Source: a virus
Strand: one strand, 5' to 3'
DNA: 20,858 nucleotides
IMG/VR virus record: IMGVR_UViG_3300047388_000343
Coordinates: 1 to 20,858 of that record
Shown here in pieces: positions 19,931 through 20,858 of this stretch. The translations under genes and the position numbers were made by a program. Within the stretch, counting starts at the first letter, position 1; each line of letters opens with the position of its first letter. The notes under the pieces are model-generated. The model made no database searches, was not told the origin of the DNA, and was given only the letters and a program-made list of their open reading frames with translations.

Positions 19931-20109
19931 AGCGGGACCGGGCCGCCATGCTCGCCGCCCTGGCCAAGGGCCGACACACCTACGTCCCCGGCCGCCAGGA
20001 TGACCGGGCTCGCACCGTGTGCGCCTTGTGCGGGGGAGTATGGGAGGATCCCCGCCACAATCGGGGACCTGGCAAGCGCCGCACCTCGAGCCCTCGAGTG
20101 ATCCCGTGA
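19927..20109 (+). CDS. Small protein with one CxxC, unknown
   Basis: A 60-residue basic protein in GTGA overlaps at both ends. It holds a single CALCG pair (C32 and C35 of MKRDRAAMLAALAKGRHTYVPGRQDDRARTVCALCGGVW), followed by WEDPRHN. His residues at positions 17 and 44 could complete a zinc site. The pattern looks like a small zinc-binding phage protein, but only one CxxC is present. Function unknown. Confidence 0.65.
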   Translation: MKRDRAAMLAALAKGRHTYVPGRQDDRARTVCALCGGVWEDPRHNRGPGKRRTSSPRVIP

Positions 20110-20417
20110 CCGCTATGGAGCCGCCCGAAGGTTCGGAGCCGGAAGGGCCCGGTATGGGTAAGCCGTGGGTACCGCGGCCGGGTGTCACCTTCCTAGCCTT
20201 CGGGGCCTACGTCCGCTCACTTGTAGCCCTCAAGCCGCCGCCACCCCGCGGCCTAGTTGGCATGGACGTCAAGGGGAAGTGGAACCACGGAGCGGAAGAC
20301 ACCCTGTCCATGATCGCTTCACCGGACACCATCCGCGAATGGGCGGACGCCATGCTCGAAGCGGCCGACGCGGCCGAACGTGACGAAGCACAAGTGAAGC
20401 GGGAGTCCGGTGCCTAG
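20106..20417 (+). CDS. Early-region protein, unknown
   Basis: A 103-residue protein starting at GTG 20106 in a GTGA overlap (ATG 20115 is an alternative). After a Pro/Glu/Gly-rich start it reads PGVTFLAFGAYVRSLVALKPPPPRGLVGMDVKGKWNHGAEDTLSMIASPDTIREWADAMLEAADAAERDEAQVK. The second half is a charged helix. Nothing identifies a family. Its last eight bases are shared with the HNH gene (GTGCCTAG). Confidence 0.65.
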   Translation: MTAMEPPEGSEPEGPGMGKPWVPRPGVTFLAFGAYVRSLVALKPPPPRGLVGMDVKGKWNHGAEDTLSMIASPDTIREWADAMLEAADAAERDEAQVKRESGA

Positions 20418-20658
20418 CAATCCCCGATGGTCTCGAGCGTGGGCGAAGCGCCGGCGGATCGTGCTCGAGCGGGATGGGTACCGATGCGCCCTCGAGTATC
20501 CGGGGTGCGAGGGGGTGGCGACCCACGTGGACCACGTGGTCCCCCGCAAGTACGGCGGGGGTGACGAGCTCACCAATCTCCGGGCCGCCTGCCGCCGGTG
20601 CAACCTACGGCGGGGGGATGGCACCGCTCCGATAGGGGAGCCGGCGTCGGCGTGGTAG
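20410..20658 (+). CDS. HNH endonuclease
   Basis: An 82-residue protein with a complete beta-beta-alpha metal HNH core: CALEYPGC (C26, C33) and CRRC (C61, C64) as structural zinc ligands, VDH (D41, H42) as the active-site entry, TNLRAACRRCN (N56, N65) for the central and last positions. Small free-standing HNH enzymes next to the terminase genes assist cleavage of packaged DNA in HK97-like phages. Here the gene lies near the right edge and the terminase starts at the left edge, which fits if the genome is circular or was opened between them. The GTG start overlaps the previous stop. Confidence 0.88.
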   Translation: MPSNPRWSRAWAKRRRIVLERDGYRCALEYPGCEGVATHVDHVVPRKYGGGDELTNLRAACRRCNLRRGDGTAPIGEPASAW

Positions 20659-20858
20659 ACGGGGACCTCGAGGACCTCGAGCGCCTGGCCCTCGCCGAAC
20701 TCCGGCGCCGCATGGCCCCGCCCTACCGTCCGGACTGGACACTGATCGCCTGCCGTGCGTGCGGCCGGCGAATGTACGACGACGACGGACGCCACGTCCA
20801 CCGCTGGTGGTGGGACTGGTGGGGTGGTGGGGGGGTGGCGCGCCGGCGCCGAGCGCGA
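20652..20858 (+). CDS. Partial gene, CxxC and Trp-rich, runs off the window
   Basis: Starting at GTG 20652, inside the end of the HNH gene, an open frame of 69 codons reaches the window edge without a stop. It reads VVDGDLEDLERLALAELRRR, then MAPPYRPDWTLIACRACGRRMYDDDGRHVHRWWWDWW and a Gly run. CRACGRR with the later HVH could bind zinc. If the ends are joined, this frame continues into position 1 and on into the terminase small-subunit frame without a stop, so its true end is not defined here. Confidence 0.5.
   Translation, partial: MVDGDLEDLERLALAELRRRMAPPYRPDWTLIACRACGRRMYDDDGRHVHRWWWDWWGGGGVARRRRAR

Overview
The window reads as a compact tailed-phage (siphovirus) genome or prophage of about 20.9 kb, very GC-rich, with frequent GTG and TTG starts and almost no space between genes. 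Gene content and order (HK97-type head genes, actinophage-like tail tip, tyrosine integrase) suggest a temperate phage of a high-GC host, probably an actinobacterium. The host is an inference. The probable small terminase lies at the left edge and an HNH nuclease near the right edge, so the window could be close to a whole genome, but the ends cannot be proven from sequence alone.

Layout. 1-14111 (+) is the late region: small and large terminase, portal, prohead protease, two tiny genes, major capsid, head-tail adaptor, tail terminator, major tail protein, gp10-like protein, a tail assembly chaperone pair joined by a -1 frameshift site (CCCTTTA at 7300-7306), tape measure, distal tail protein, hub, receptor-binding candidate, two small genes, an amidase endolysin and two small membrane proteins. 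14112-14356 is a repeat-rich gap between convergent genes and the best attP candidate. 14357-15532 (-) is the tyrosine integrase. 15533-16129 is a control region around a small ribbon-helix-helix-like protein (15673-15897), with two promoter-like sites reading in opposite directions (both with GTACAATGG), a cluster of GTGACGCCCT repeats and two dyads. 16130-20858 (+) is the early region: an excisionase-like protein, a conserved phage protein, a DNA methyltransferase, a winged-helix replication-initiator candidate, a run of small unknown genes, an HNH nuclease and a gene cut by the window end.

How it fits together. No polymerase, primase or helicase gene is visible, so replication probably borrows host enzymes through the winged-helix protein. 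Its own gene holds three 21-bp iterons followed by an A-rich stretch, which is the architecture of the lambda origin inside gene O. The integrase, the excisionase-like protein and the RHH-like protein are the candidate lysogeny switch.

The most unusual whole-window signal is the 6-mer palindrome CTCGAG. A hand count gives roughly 90 copies, against about 7 expected from base composition. It occurs in all three reading frames and goes with use of the otherwise uncommon Arg codon CGA. This looks like selection on the DNA itself or a strong host signature, comparable in kind to the cyanobacterial HIP1 octamer.
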